Shown here piece by piece: positions 28,752 through 37,118 of a DNA stretch of 64,000 nt (position 1 is its first letter; each line of letters starts with the position of its first letter). The DNA lies in contig NZ_LOJP01000001.1 in NCBI RefSeq assembly GCF_001553785.1, positions 5,145,651 through 5,209,650 of the forward strand, read 5' to 3'. The stretch is from Actinoplanes sp. TFC3 (lineage in GTDB: Bacteria; Actinomycetota; Actinomycetes; Mycobacteriales; Micromonosporaceae). A program made the position numbers and the translations under genes. Under the pieces are notes generated by a model. It searched no databases. It was not told where the DNA came from and saw only the letters and a list, made by a program, of their open reading frames with translations.

Positions 28752-29393
28752 TCACAGGGATCGGACACCTTCGATGCCGACGACGGCGGCCAGCACGACA
28801 AAAACCGAGGCGGAAACGTACGTCATCGCGCGCAGGGCCCGGGGGCGGCTCAGGATCCGGTCGCGCACGCTGCTGGCCCCCCAGCCGATGGCCATGTCGA
28901 CGATCAGGCCGATCACCTGGAACAGCAGGCCCAGCATCAGCATCTGCAGCACCGGCTGCTTGGCGCCGCCGAGGAACTGCGGCAGGAACGCCAGGAAGAA
29001 CAGCATGCACTTGGGGTTGCTCAGGTTGACGATCAGGCCCCGGCGGAACCAGCCGTGGTCCTCGGCGTCGGTGTCCAGCGGCGATTCGCTGCGGGCGTCG
29101 CGCCAGGTGTCGTAGGCCAGCCACAGCAGGTACGCGCAGCCGAAGATCTGCAGGGCGGTCAGCACCGTGGGGTGGCGGGCCACGACCAGGCCCAGCCCGG
29201 CCGCCACCAGGATGGCGTAGACCACGACGCCCAGCGAGACCCCGAACGCGGCGCGGCTGGCCGCTGACCGGCCGCCGGCTATTCCGGTGGCCACCATGTA
29301 CGCCATGTCGGGCCCGGGTGCCACGCAGATCAGCACTACGGCGGCCAGGAAGGTCGGAAGGACGGTCACGTCGACGAGAGCTCCGGTCTCCAT
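28752..29393 (-). CDS. LysE/RhtB family amino-acid exporter
   Basis: 213 aa, family-typical length, with six hydrophobic segments and the LysE signature near the start (LICVAPGPDMAYMVATGI). A later conserved segment is RGLIVNLSNPKCMLFFLAFL. The ATG at 29393 is used here; a GTG at 29369 (VTVLPTF) has GGAG 11 nt upstream and is an alternative. It is divergent from a CGNR-type regulator across only 59 bp. LysE proteins export basic or neutral amino acids, so it could secrete or detoxify an amino-acid intermediate of the adjacent AmCP cluster, but this link is positional only. Confidence 0.88.
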   Translation of the reverse strand: METGALVDVTVLPTFLAAVVLICVAPGPDMAYMVATGIAGGRSAASRAAFGVSLGVVVYAILVAAGLGLVVARHPTVLTALQIFGCAYLLWLAYDTWRDARSESPLDTDAEDHGWFRRGLIVNLSNPKCMLFFLAFLPQFLGGAKQPVLQMLMLGLLFQVIGLIVDMAIGWGASSVRDRILSRPRALRAMTYVSASVFVVLAAVVGIEGVRSL

Positions 29394-29413
29394 GACGCAG
29401 GGGGTACCCGCCC

Positions 29414-29446
29414 AGTAACCACTTTATGCCGGGAAGGGGTTACTAT
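29414..29446. promoter_or_regulatory. Inverted repeat and -10 element of the CGNR regulator / LysE divergent promoter
   Basis: AGTAACC (29414-29420) and GGTTACT (29438-29444) form a perfect 7-bp inverted repeat with a 17-nt spacer. The right arm overlaps TACTAT (29441-29446), a good -10 hexamer that ends 6 nt before the regulator's ATG, which predicts a leaderless mRNA. A separate palindrome GGGTACCC is at 29402-29409. Binding by the regulator itself would explain the arrangement. Confidence 0.55.
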
Positions 29447-29452
29447 TGCCGG

Positions 29453-29917
29453 ATGGTGGTACCCGACATCGACCTCGACAAGCTCGTCACCCTGGTCAAC
29501 GAGCACGCCGGCATCCCCCGCCGGGCCGCGGGGCTCATCGGGGCGGGCGAGCACGGCGACGTGGCCGGGCGCGTCTATCAGGTGTTCGCCGCGGACACCG
29601 ATGCCGAGCGGGCCGAGGCCCTGAACGGTTTGCTCGCCGCGGCCGCACCGGCACCGGTCGTGGACGAGCACGGCGCGGTGCAGTGGCACAGCGGGATCGA
29701 CTCCCCAGATGAGCTGCTGGCCGCCGGATGCGGGCTGGCCCTGCTGGCCGTGGTGCGCGAGGACGGCTGGGTGCGGCTGCGCACCTGCGACGGCGCCGAC
29801 TGTGCCGACGCCCATCTGGATCGGCCCGGGCGGCAGCGACGCTACTGCTCGCAGACGTGTCTCAACCGGGCGCGCGTGCGGGCGTACCGGGAAAGGCAGC
29901 GGCACCACGAAGAATGA
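29453..29917 (+). CDS. CGNR-type zinc finger transcriptional regulator
   Basis: 154 aa from the ATG at 29453 (MVVPDIDLDKLVTLVN). An upstream in-frame start exists, but a -10 element TACTAT ends 6 nt before this ATG, so a leaderless transcript is expected and no RBS is needed. The N-terminal ~100 residues are the ABATE-type stress-response domain. The C-terminal zinc finger is LRTCDGADCADAHLDRPGRQ followed by RRYCSQTCLNRARVRAYRERQ. The signature CGNR reads CLNR here. It is divergent from the LysE exporter and probably controls it. The stop codon lies in the loop of a terminator hairpin. Confidence 0.85.
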   Translation: MVVPDIDLDKLVTLVNEHAGIPRRAAGLIGAGEHGDVAGRVYQVFAADTDAERAEALNGLLAAAAPAPVVDEHGAVQWHSGIDSPDELLAAGCGLALLAVVREDGWVRLRTCDGADCADAHLDRPGRQRRYCSQTCLNRARVRAYRERQRHHEE

Positions 29918-29932
29918 GCCTTCGTGGTGCCG
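29900..29932. terminator. Bidirectional hairpin terminator containing the regulator stop codon
   Basis: CGGCACCACGAAG (29900-29912) and CTTCGTGGTGCCG (29920-29932) are a perfect 13-bp pair with a 7-nt loop that contains the TGA of the CGNR gene. It also ends the convergent lysK-containing operon. Confidence 0.8.
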
Positions 29933-29950
29933 GTCCGCATCGGTCTGTAC

Positions 29951-31012
29951 TCAGATCCTCACCTTCTCCTTGAGCACCACGCTGAGCTCCTCGATCGCGG
30001 TGCCGAGCACCCCGACGCCGTGCAGGAACTCCTCGATGACGATGTGCTCGTTCTCCGCGTGGTCCAGCGAGCTGTCCCCCGGGCCGTACGTGGCCATCGG
30101 GATGTCCCAGACCTCGGCCAGGGTGTTCATGTCGGAGGTGGCCGTCTTGAGCTTGGGTTGCGGGGTGCCGCCACGCGCCCGGATGCCCGCGGTCAGTGAG
30201 CGCACCACCGGATCGCGCCTGGTGGTCCGCACCGCGCGGACCGCATTGAGCACCTCGACGACCCCGTCATCGGCCGCCTCCCGCAGCCGCGCCACCACGC
30301 CCTCGATGTCAAAGCCCGGCGGCGTGCGATAGCTCAGCTCGAGCCGTGCGTCGACCATGTCGCCGGTCAGTTCGTAGAGCGTGATGCCGGGCAGGTCGAA
30401 CGCGGCGTGGCTGCGCTCGGGTCCGGCTGCCTCGACCGCGGTGGTCCAGAAGGCCGCAGCCGCCTCGACCGCCTTTTCCACCGGGTTGCTGGGGTGCGTC
30501 GCTGCCCGGTGCACCTTGTAGGCGATGTCCACCTTGCCTTTGTAACCCAGCACGATGCCGTTCCACCCGCTGGGTTCACCGATGACGAGCGCGTCCGGGC
30601 TCTCCCATTGGCGCCGCACGTTCATGGCCCCGCGCGAGGCCGGCGTCTCCTCCTCGACCACCCCGGCAACGATCAGCGTGCCCGGGAACTGCGGGCCGGC
30701 AGTCGCCGCAGCGGCGATCATCGCCGCCAGCGGCCCCTTGGCGTCCACCGCACCGCGACCGTAGATGCGGCTGCCGGTGGCTCTCGTCGGGATGGGATCG
30801 TCCACCGTGTCCATGTGACCGATCAAGGCGATCGTCGGGCCGTCGCCGGTGCCGATCTCGCCGACCACGTTGCCGACCTCGTCGATGCGCGAGCGCAGCC
30901 CGGCACCGGCCAGCGCGTGCGCGAGAAAATCGGCTACATCGGCCTCACGGCCCGACGGCGACGGGATGTCGATCATCCGGTGCAGCAGCTCGACCGCCTC
31001 GTCGTTGTTCAC
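29951..31012 (-). CDS. lysK: LysK-type M20 metallohydrolase that releases product from the amino-group carrier protein
   Basis: 353 aa. The GTG at 31012 overlaps the lysZ stop by 4 bp. It is an M20 zinc peptidase: metal ligands in ALIGHMDTVDD, GRGAVDAKGPLAAM and VEEETPASRG, and a late His in SSLDHAENEHIVIEEF. In LysW systems LysK hydrolyses the isopeptide between the C-terminal Glu of LysW and the alpha-amino group of lysine or ornithine. In AmCP secondary metabolism the homologue frees the finished non-proteinogenic amino acid. It is the last gene of the AmCP operon. Confidence 0.9.
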   Translation of the reverse strand: MNNDEAVELLHRMIDIPSPSGREADVADFLAHALAGAGLRSRIDEVGNVVGEIGTGDGPTIALIGHMDTVDDPIPTRATGSRIYGRGAVDAKGPLAAMIAAAATAGPQFPGTLIVAGVVEEETPASRGAMNVRRQWESPDALVIGEPSGWNGIVLGYKGKVDIAYKVHRAATHPSNPVEKAVEAAAAFWTTAVEAAGPERSHAAFDLPGITLYELTGDMVDARLELSYRTPPGFDIEGVVARLREAADDGVVEVLNAVRAVRTTRRDPVVRSLTAGIRARGGTPQPKLKTATSDMNTLAEVWDIPMATYGPGDSSLDHAENEHIVIEEFLHGVGVLGTAIEELSVVLKEKVRI

Positions 31013-31866
31013 GCCGCCATCCGATCGTCGGCCGCGGCAACCACGACTCTGGTGCCGGAACCGTCCAGCGCCTCCCGGACCGGCTTGTTGCTGCGCCCGT
31101 CGGCGACGATGACCTTGGGCACACCACCGTTCAGCGCCTCGCGGGCGGCAACCAGCTTGAGCGCCATCCCACCCTTGGCCCAACGCGGCGGCGGCCCGGC
31201 CGGCTCCACTGCCACCTCGGGCAGCACCGAGTCCGGGTCGTCCGGCTGGGCCTGCACCCCGGCCGCCCCGGTGAGCAGCACCAGCTCGTCGGCCCGAACC
31301 GCTGCGGCCACCGCGGCGGCAGCCCGGTCGGCGTCGACGTTCACCGCCTCGCCGTCGATGGTGATGGCCGGTGGCGAGATGACCGGCACGATGCCCTGGT
31401 CCAGGGCCAGGCTCAGCACCGCGGTATCCACCTGCTCGACCGTGCCGGCGAGGTTGTCGCGCACCATGACCGTGCGCCCGTCCACGACGGCCCGCTGCGC
31501 CTTCTTGCGCCGGGCCCGCATCAGGTGCCCGTCCAAACCGGTCAGCCCGAGCGCCCGGACGCCCCGGCGAGCCAGCGCGCGGATGAGCTTGGGCTTGACC
31601 GAGCCGGCCAGGGCCAGCGTGACGACCTCCATGGTCTTCTCATCGGTGCGCCGCGACGTGACCCCGTCCGGGGCGACGTGCTTGGTCTGCGGGACACCCA
31701 GTTCGCTGGCAAGCCGCTCGATCTCGGCCGATCCGCCGTGCACGACCACCACCCGGCGGCCGTCCGCGACCAGCGAGGCGATGTCGTCGCAGACAACATC
31801 GGCGTCGACCTCGGCATTGCCGCCGATCTTGACCACGGTGACAGGCGCCTTCTCGTCGTTGTTCAT
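31009..31866 (-). CDS. lysZ: LysZ: AmCP-bound glutamate/aminoadipate kinase
   Basis: 285 aa. The ATG at 31866 (MNNDEKAPVTVVKIGGNAEV) has AAGGA 7-8 nt upstream. Amino-acid-kinase fold (ArgB type) with VVKIGGNAEVDAD, VVVHGGSAEIERLASELG, and GVRALGLTGLDGHLMRARRK. It phosphorylates the free side-chain carboxylate of the amino acid carried on LysW, preparing it for reduction by LysY. It is separated from lysY by 93 bp and overlaps lysK by 4 bp. Confidence 0.92.
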   Translation of the reverse strand: MNNDEKAPVTVVKIGGNAEVDADVVCDDIASLVADGRRVVVVHGGSAEIERLASELGVPQTKHVAPDGVTSRRTDEKTMEVVTLALAGSVKPKLIRALARRGVRALGLTGLDGHLMRARRKKAQRAVVDGRTVMVRDNLAGTVEQVDTAVLSLALDQGIVPVISPPAITIDGEAVNVDADRAAAAVAAAVRADELVLLTGAAGVQAQPDDPDSVLPEVAVEPAGPPPRWAKGGMALKLVAAREALNGGVPKVIVADGRSNKPVREALDGSGTRVVVAAADDRMAA

Positions 31867-31959
31867 CGGTACGTCCTTCCTACGTGCGGCGGGGACTGCG
31901 GGAGGGGTGCCGCGTGGAGCCCGTGCGGACTCCACGCGGCGGCGAAGCGAACTGCGTGA

Positions 31960-32985
31960 TCAGACCGGATGCAAGCCGGGAAATTCGAGGCCGAGCCGCT
32001 CGGGCCAGCCCATCCGGATGTTGAGCGACTGCACGGCGTTGCCGGCGCCACCCTTGACGAGGTTGTCGAGCGCCGCCACCGCAAGCAGTTGGCGGGGCTC
32101 CTCACGGACTGCGAAGCCCACGTCGCAGAAGTTCGAACCAGCCAGGATCTTGGGCTCCGGCAACCGGTACGCACCGCGGCGCTGGGCCACGACCCGCACG
32201 AACGGCTCACCGGCGTAGTGCTTGCGGTACGCCCGTCGTACCGCGGCTTCGTCCACTCCGTCGCGCAGCTGCGCCCGGCAGAGCACCTGGACCCCGCGCA
32301 CGGCTTCCACACCGGTCGCGGTCATGGTTGGCCGGACCCCGCAGGCTTGCGCGATCTCGGCTTCGTGCCGGTGCCCGGCGGGTGCGAAGACCCGCATGGC
32401 ACCGCTGCGTTCGGCGTGGATGTTGTTCGAGCCGGCGGTGGCCCCCGAGCCGCTGGAACCGGTCCGGGCGTCGATGGTGACGTCCGGCTCGATCAGCCCC
32501 TCGGCGGCCACCGGGCGCAAAGCCAGGATCGCCGCGTTGGCCATGCACCCGGGCACCGCGATCCGGTCGGCGCTCTTCAACGCCTCGCGGGCCAGCTCCG
32601 GCGCCCCGGGCACGAAGTCGCCCAGCAGGTCGGTAGCGGTGTGCTCGATGCCGTAGTAGCGCTCGTACTGCGCCGGGTCGGTCAGCCGGAAGTCGCCGGA
32701 CAGGTCGATGACCGTCTTGGCGTGCCCGGCCAGCCGGGGCAACAGGGACATCGTCGAGCCGTGCGCCGATGCCAGGAACAGAACGTCGTACTCGCCAAGC
32801 TCCTCCTCGCTGCAGAACGTCAGGTCGGTGACCCCCCGCAGGTTGGGGTGCACACCGTCGATCCGCTTGCCGCCAAGCCGGCTGGACACCGCGGCTGCCA
32901 GTTCGACCTTGGGGTGGCCGACGAGCAGGCGCAGCAGTTCACCGCCGATGTAGCCGGCCCCGCCGAGCACCGCAGCCCTGATCAT
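31960..32985 (-). CDS. lysY: LysY/ArgC-type AmCP-acyl-phosphate reductase
   Basis: 341 aa, family-typical. The Rossmann motif VLGGAGYIGGELLRLLVGHP is at the N-terminus, and the catalytic Cys is in RIAVPGCMANAAILALRP with His near GHRHEAEIAQ. It reduces the LysW-bound acyl phosphate to the semialdehyde with NADPH. The start overlaps the lysX stop by 4 bp (ATGA). In this cluster the semialdehyde is expected to be the acceptor for a transketolase two-carbon transfer. Confidence 0.93.
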   Translation of the reverse strand: MIRAAVLGGAGYIGGELLRLLVGHPKVELAAAVSSRLGGKRIDGVHPNLRGVTDLTFCSEEELGEYDVLFLASAHGSTMSLLPRLAGHAKTVIDLSGDFRLTDPAQYERYYGIEHTATDLLGDFVPGAPELAREALKSADRIAVPGCMANAAILALRPVAAEGLIEPDVTIDARTGSSGSGATAGSNNIHAERSGAMRVFAPAGHRHEAEIAQACGVRPTMTATGVEAVRGVQVLCRAQLRDGVDEAAVRRAYRKHYAGEPFVRVVAQRRGAYRLPEPKILAGSNFCDVGFAVREEPRQLLAVAALDNLVKGGAGNAVQSLNIRMGWPERLGLEFPGLHPV

Positions 32986-33857
32986 GAGAGGGCTCCCGCG
33001 GGAACCGCACCGGCGCGCTCGATGACCAGGTCGGCGATCTTCCCGGGCACGTCACACCCCTCACCCAGAGCCCGCTGCAAACCGGCGAACTCGACGCCGC
33101 TGTTGACCTCCAGCACCAGCAGCCGACCGTCGGTGTCCTCCACCAGGTCGACGCCGGCGATATCGGCACCCACCGCACGGGCCGCGCCGATCGCGATGTC
33201 GGCGAGGTCGCCGTGCAGGTCGCAGATCGTCGTGGTCGCTCCCTTCGCCACGTTGGTACGCCAGCCCTTCGACGAGCGGTAGATGGCTCCCACCGCCTGG
33301 TCGCCGACGACCACGACCCGGATGTCACGGCCGGGCTTCTCGACGTACGCCTGCAGGTAGATCAGGTGCGCCTGCGGCGACGGCAACGCCGCACAGTGCT
33401 CCAGCACCGCTTCCGCCGCATCGGCATCGCGGATCAGGGACACCCGCTTGCCCCACGACGAGCTGAGGGGCTTGAGTACGACGGGATAGCCCATCTCGGC
33501 GATCTCGTCCAGCGCGGCCTCCGGGGTCAGAGCGAGCGCCGCGTGCGGGGTGGGAACGCCGGCCTCCCGCAACGCCACGGAAGTCTGCCACTTGTCGCCG
33601 CAGATCTCGCTGGCCTTTGCGGAATTGAGCGTGGTGACCCCGGCGGCCTCGAGGCTGAGCGCGCCGTAGCGTGCCCGGGTCCCCGAGATCTCCCGGTTGA
33701 GGGCGACCTGCCAGGGCAGGCTCGTCTGGGTGAGGCCGAACCGCAGCGCGCGCGGGTCGACCACCTCCACCTCCACGTTGCGCTGGGCGAACGCGTCGAG
33801 CAGACGCTTCTCCTCCAGACGCAGCCGCGATGCGATCAGACCGATCGAGGCGCTCAT
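32982..33857 (-). CDS. lysX: LysX: ATP-grasp ligase attaching the amino acid to LysW
   Basis: 291 aa, RimK-like ATP-grasp protein. Visible features are an N-terminal SIGLIASRLRLEEKRLL, the central GYPVVLKPLSSSWGKRVSLI, and the metal-binding end DLVEDTDGRLLVLEVNSGVE. It forms the isopeptide between the C-terminal gamma-carboxylate of LysW and the amino group of glutamate or aminoadipate. The start ATG overlaps the lysW stop (GAATGA). Typical GF/SL-type substrate loops cannot settle Glu versus aminoadipate by eye; the downstream transketolase pair favours Glu. Confidence 0.93.
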   Translation of the reverse strand: MSASIGLIASRLRLEEKRLLDAFAQRNVEVEVVDPRALRFGLTQTSLPWQVALNREISGTRARYGALSLEAAGVTTLNSAKASEICGDKWQTSVALREAGVPTPHAALALTPEAALDEIAEMGYPVVLKPLSSSWGKRVSLIRDADAAEAVLEHCAALPSPQAHLIYLQAYVEKPGRDIRVVVVGDQAVGAIYRSSKGWRTNVAKGATTTICDLHGDLADIAIGAARAVGADIAGVDLVEDTDGRLLVLEVNSGVEFAGLQRALGEGCDVPGKIADLVIERAGAVPAGALS

Positions 33858-34021
33858 TCGCCCCAGTCCTCTTCAGCCTCGGGCGCGATGACCAGCAGCG
33901 CCGGGTCGGTCGAGACAACCTCGAGCTCGCTGCGGCAGTCGGAGCATTCGACCACCTCGCTGAGCCGGGTCGTGTCGGGCAGGTCGATCTTGTTCTCGCA
34001 TTCAGGGCAGGCGGCGATCAC
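33854..34021 (-). CDS. lysW: LysW-type amino-group carrier protein (AmCP)
   Basis: 55 aa, too short for routine ORF calling. The GTG at 34021 is preceded by AAGGGAAA. The protein starts (M)IAACPECENKIDLP and has a second zinc pair CSDCRSELEV; these two CxxC pairs form the LysW zinc ribbon. An acidic C-terminal half ends in the diagnostic EDWGE, whose terminal Glu carries the substrate on its gamma-carboxylate. It overlaps lysX by 4 bp and lies 27 bp after the transketolase C-half gene. This small protein defines the whole pathway: all intermediates stay tethered to it through the amino group. Confidence 0.97.
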   Translation of the reverse strand: MIAACPECENKIDLPDTTRLSEVVECSDCRSELEVVSTDPALLVIAPEAEEDWGE

Positions 34022-34048
34022 GGGGGTTTCCCTTCTGGACGGTGCTGA

Positions 34049-34981
34049 TCATCGGGTGGCGGTGAGCTGCTGGTGCACTGCCTGGACCACGGCATCGGCG
34101 GTGATGCCGTAGTGTTCGAGCAGGTCCTGCTGGGAGCCGACGTAGCCGGCGAACGTGTCCGGCATGCCGATGCGGCTCACGTGGATGGGGTTGTGTTCGG
34201 CGAGGGTCTCGGTGACGGCCGCGCCGAGCCCGCCGGAGCGCCAGTGCTCCTCGACCGTGACGACGAGCCGTGCCCCGGCGGTGGCGTCGAGCAAGCCGGC
34301 CACGTCGAACGGCTTGAGCGTGTGCGCGTTGACCACGCCCACGTCGAGGCCGGTGAGCTGGTCGGCGGCTTGCAGGGCGGCGTGCACCGGGTACGGCCCG
34401 CAGGCGACGATGACGACCTCGGTACCGGGGCGCAGCCGTTGCAGCTTGCCGATGACCGGGCGCTCGGCGCCGGGCAGGGGTGGGGTGGCCTTGCGGCCGA
34501 GCCGGACGTACAGCGGGCCGGGCAGGGTGAGCGAGTCGTCGACCAGGGCCGTGGTGGCCTCGGCGTCGGCGGGCACCACCACTGTCATGTTCGGCAGGGC
34601 ACGCATCACCGCGAGGTCCTCGAGGCACTGATGGGTCGGGCCCAGGTGCCCGGCGGACAGGCCGCCGTGGGTGGCCATGATGCGTACGGGCACCGCGTTG
34701 TACGCGATGTCGATCTTGATTGCCTCGATGGCCCGGGACGTGGCGAACGCGGCCATCGTGTTCACGTATGGCGTCCACCCGCTGGCCGCCATGCCCGCGG
34801 CCATGCCCATCAGGTTGTGCTCAGCGATCCCGATGTTGACGTAGCGCTCGGCGGCCGAGCCGAAGTCGACCCCGGAGAACAGCCCGGTGTCGGTGTCCAG
34901 GCAGATCGCCCGCTCGTGCTCGGGCAGCAACTCGACGAGGCGGTTGCGGTACGCCTGCCGGGTGGGCAGCGTGTCACTCAT
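34049..34981 (-). CDS. Transketolase C-terminal half (pyrimidine-binding and C-terminal domains)
   Basis: 310 aa. Contains the transketolase PYR domain (FGSAAERYVNIGIAEHNLMG with the catalytic Glu, and MATHGGLSAGHLGPTHQCLE) and the C-terminal domain (RPGTEVVIVACGPYPVHAAL). Its start overlaps the N-half gene by 8 bp, so the two halves are made together and form one thiamine-diphosphate enzyme. In AmCP pathways a split transketolase transfers a two-carbon ketol unit to the LysW-bound semialdehyde. Confidence 0.93.
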   Translation of the reverse strand: MSDTLPTRQAYRNRLVELLPEHERAICLDTDTGLFSGVDFGSAAERYVNIGIAEHNLMGMAAGMAASGWTPYVNTMAAFATSRAIEAIKIDIAYNAVPVRIMATHGGLSAGHLGPTHQCLEDLAVMRALPNMTVVVPADAEATTALVDDSLTLPGPLYVRLGRKATPPLPGAERPVIGKLQRLRPGTEVVIVACGPYPVHAALQAADQLTGLDVGVVNAHTLKPFDVAGLLDATAGARLVVTVEEHWRSGGLGAAVTETLAEHNPIHVSRIGMPDTFAGYVGSQQDLLEHYGITADAVVQAVHQQLTATR

Positions 34982-35828
34982 CGCCGCCTCCCCGCGGTGC
35001 GCTGCGGCGCAGGGCCGAGCGGGCCCGGCCGTGCTGGCGTTCGGTGAAGTTCACGTAGTGGCTCTTGGCGTTGCCGGCCACGAACGGGACACCGGCGCCC
35101 TTGGTGGTGCGGGCCACCAGCACGCTGGGGCGCCCGGGTTCCCAGGGGGTTTCGGCGAGCGCCGCACGTACCTGGGCGATGTCCTGGCCGTCGACCTCTC
35201 GCACCGCCCAGCCGAAGCTGCGCCACCGCTCCCCCACCGATTCCATCGGCACGATGTCCTCGGTCGCCCCGGTCAGCTGCAGACCGTTGCGGTCCACGAT
35301 GGCTACCAGGTTGTCCAGGCCCAGTGCGGCGGCGCCCATCGCGCCTTCCCACACCGAGCCTTCCTGCATCTCGCCGTCGCCGATCGCCACGAACGTGCGC
35401 CGCGCCGAACCGGACAGCCGGGCCGCCAGCGCGAACCCGATGGCCAGCGCGGGCCCGTGACCCAGCGAGCCGGTGGGCATCTCGACGCCGGGGACCGCCT
35501 TGACCGGGTGGGCCATGAACCGGCTGCCCGTTGTGGCGTACCCGCTGAGCTCCTCCGGGTCGAAGAAGCCGCGCTCAGCCAGGGTGCAGTACAGCCCGAT
35601 GGCCGCATGGCCCTTGCTGAGCAGGAAGATGTCGCGCTCGGGGTCGTCGGGGTGGCCGGGGTCGACGCGCATGATGTCGAAGTACAGCGAGGTCAGCACC
35701 TCGACCAGCGACAGCGAGCCACCCAGGTGACCGCCCTCGGGAGTGGCGCACACGTCCACGATCCGTTCGCGGATGCGCAAAGCGTGGGCCTTGAGCTCCT
35801 CGGTCCCGGGGCCGGCGGTCAGCGTCAC
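34974..35828 (-). CDS. Transketolase N-terminal half (thiamine-diphosphate-binding domain)
   Basis: 284 aa. Contains the ThDP pyrophosphate-binding GDG motif (FVAIGDGEMQEGSVWEGAMG, with VAIVDRNGLQLTG closing the magnesium site) and GGHLGGSLSLVEVLTSLYFD. The GTG start overlaps the aminotransferase stop by 4 bp. It needs the C-half encoded next for activity. The role in the cluster is carbon-chain extension of the carrier-bound substrate. Confidence 0.93.
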   Translation of the reverse strand: MTLTAGPGTEELKAHALRIRERIVDVCATPEGGHLGGSLSLVEVLTSLYFDIMRVDPGHPDDPERDIFLLSKGHAAIGLYCTLAERGFFDPEELSGYATTGSRFMAHPVKAVPGVEMPTGSLGHGPALAIGFALAARLSGSARRTFVAIGDGEMQEGSVWEGAMGAAALGLDNLVAIVDRNGLQLTGATEDIVPMESVGERWRSFGWAVREVDGQDIAQVRAALAETPWEPGRPSVLVARTTKGAGVPFVAGNAKSHYVNFTERQHGRARSALRRSAPRGGGDE

Positions 35829-37117
35829 GACTCGGCCCTCGCCAGCTTGGCGAGCAGGTCCAGGTTGCCCCAGACCTTTTCGAACGCGTCGGCGTAGCGC
35901 TGCAGCAGCGGGCCGCTGTCCGGGTTGAGGTGGCGCTTCTGCAGAGTCAGCGAGTCCTCGATGATCGCCTCGGCGACCGGGTGACCGGCGTCCGGCGCGC
36001 TCCCGCCCTCCAGGGCAGCCCAGGGGTAGCCGCGGCCGAAACCGGTGCGCTCCTGGAACACCTGCTGCTGCGGCAGGGTCATGAGCTGGTACTGCGACAG
36101 CGGCACGCCCTCGGCGCGCAGCACCCGGCGCAGCGCACCGCGCAGAGCGGTCGGGCGGACACCGTCGAGTCCCATCGCCGCCGGGTCGAAGCGGAAGCGC
36201 AGGATGTGCCAGGCGTGGGTGGAGCCGGGGCGCTCGGCAGGCACCTGCAGGCCGGCCAGCGGGCGCAGCCGGTCGAGGAATGCGCTCACGTTGGCCTGGC
36301 GGCGCTGCTCGTAGTCGTCGAAGCGGCTGAGCTGGCTGGCGGCGAACGCTGCCTGGATCGGGTTGAGCTTGGAGTTCCAGCCCAGGTGGTAGGAGATGTA
36401 GTCGCGGGGCTTACCGGCCTCGATGATCTCGCCGAACTGGCGGGTCATCCGGATCTTGTCGGCCAGCGCCTCGTCGTTGGTGGTGAGCAGGCCACCCTCG
36501 CCGCAGGTGGGCAGATTCTTGGTGACCTGCAGGCTGAAGGCCGCGGCGTTACCCAGCGAGCCAACCTGGCGACCCTGGTACGAAGCCCCGTGCGCCTGAG
36601 CCGCATCCTCGACAATCGCCAGGCTGTGCCGGTTCGCGATCTGCTGCAGCGCGTCCATGTCGGCCGGCATGCCGTGCAGATGCACCGGGAGCAACGCGGC
36701 GGTCCGCGAGGTCACCTTGCGCTCGACGTCCTCGGGATCCATCGTGAAGGTCACCGGGTCGATGTCGGCGAACACCGGCACCGCCATCTGGTGCAGCGGG
36801 GCCAGCCCGGAGGCGATGAAGCTGAGCGCCGGCACGATGACCTCGTCGCCGGGGCCAACCCCCAGCGCCGCCAACGCGATCTGCAAAGCGGTGGTGCCGT
36901 TGGACAACCCGACGCAGCGGGCCACGCCGACCTTCTCGGCGAAGCGGGCCTCCAGGTCGTCCACGGCGGTCGGGGTGTCGCTGTTGGAAACAAGCTCGCC
37001 GCTGTCGATGACGTTCAGAACGGCCTTGCGATCCTCCTCGGTGATGATCGGCCAGGTCACCGATCGCTGGTCTCGGGGTACGGCGGGTTGCCCCCCGAAC
37101 ACGGCGAGCTTGTCCAC
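35825..37117 (-). CDS. DegT/DnrJ/EryC1-type PLP aminotransferase
   Basis: 430 aa. The GTG at 37117 lies 1 nt after the stop of the BtrH-like gene and follows GGAGGAGG. Fold type I PLP enzyme of the DegT family: GLSNGTTALQIALAALGVGP, DAAQAHGASYQGRQVGSLG and the Schiff-base Lys in AFSLQVTKNLPTCGEGG. In the DADH pathway an aminotransferase converts the ketone formed by transketolase to the second amino group (C-6). The family is most often linked to sugar amination, but no sugar genes are present here, so action on the AmCP-bound chain is the better reading. Confidence 0.92.
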   Translation of the reverse strand: MDKLAVFGGQPAVPRDQRSVTWPIITEEDRKAVLNVIDSGELVSNSDTPTAVDDLEARFAEKVGVARCVGLSNGTTALQIALAALGVGPGDEVIVPALSFIASGLAPLHQMAVPVFADIDPVTFTMDPEDVERKVTSRTAALLPVHLHGMPADMDALQQIANRHSLAIVEDAAQAHGASYQGRQVGSLGNAAAFSLQVTKNLPTCGEGGLLTTNDEALADKIRMTRQFGEIIEAGKPRDYISYHLGWNSKLNPIQAAFAASQLSRFDDYEQRRQANVSAFLDRLRPLAGLQVPAERPGSTHAWHILRFRFDPAAMGLDGVRPTALRGALRRVLRAEGVPLSQYQLMTLPQQQVFQERTGFGRGYPWAALEGGSAPDAGHPVAEAIIEDSLTLQKRHLNPDSGPLLQRYADAFEKVWGNLDLLAKLARAES

Positions 37118-37118
37118 G

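Noticed and set aside
29951..34021. LysW/LysX/LysY/LysZ/LysK as ordinary lysine or arginine biosynthesis
   Set aside because: No aminoadipate-forming genes (homocitrate synthase, homoaconitase) or LysJ-type aminotransferase are nearby, while a split transketolase, a DegT aminotransferase, NRPS and sulfotransferase genes are. Secondary metabolism is the better fit, though this is context-based.
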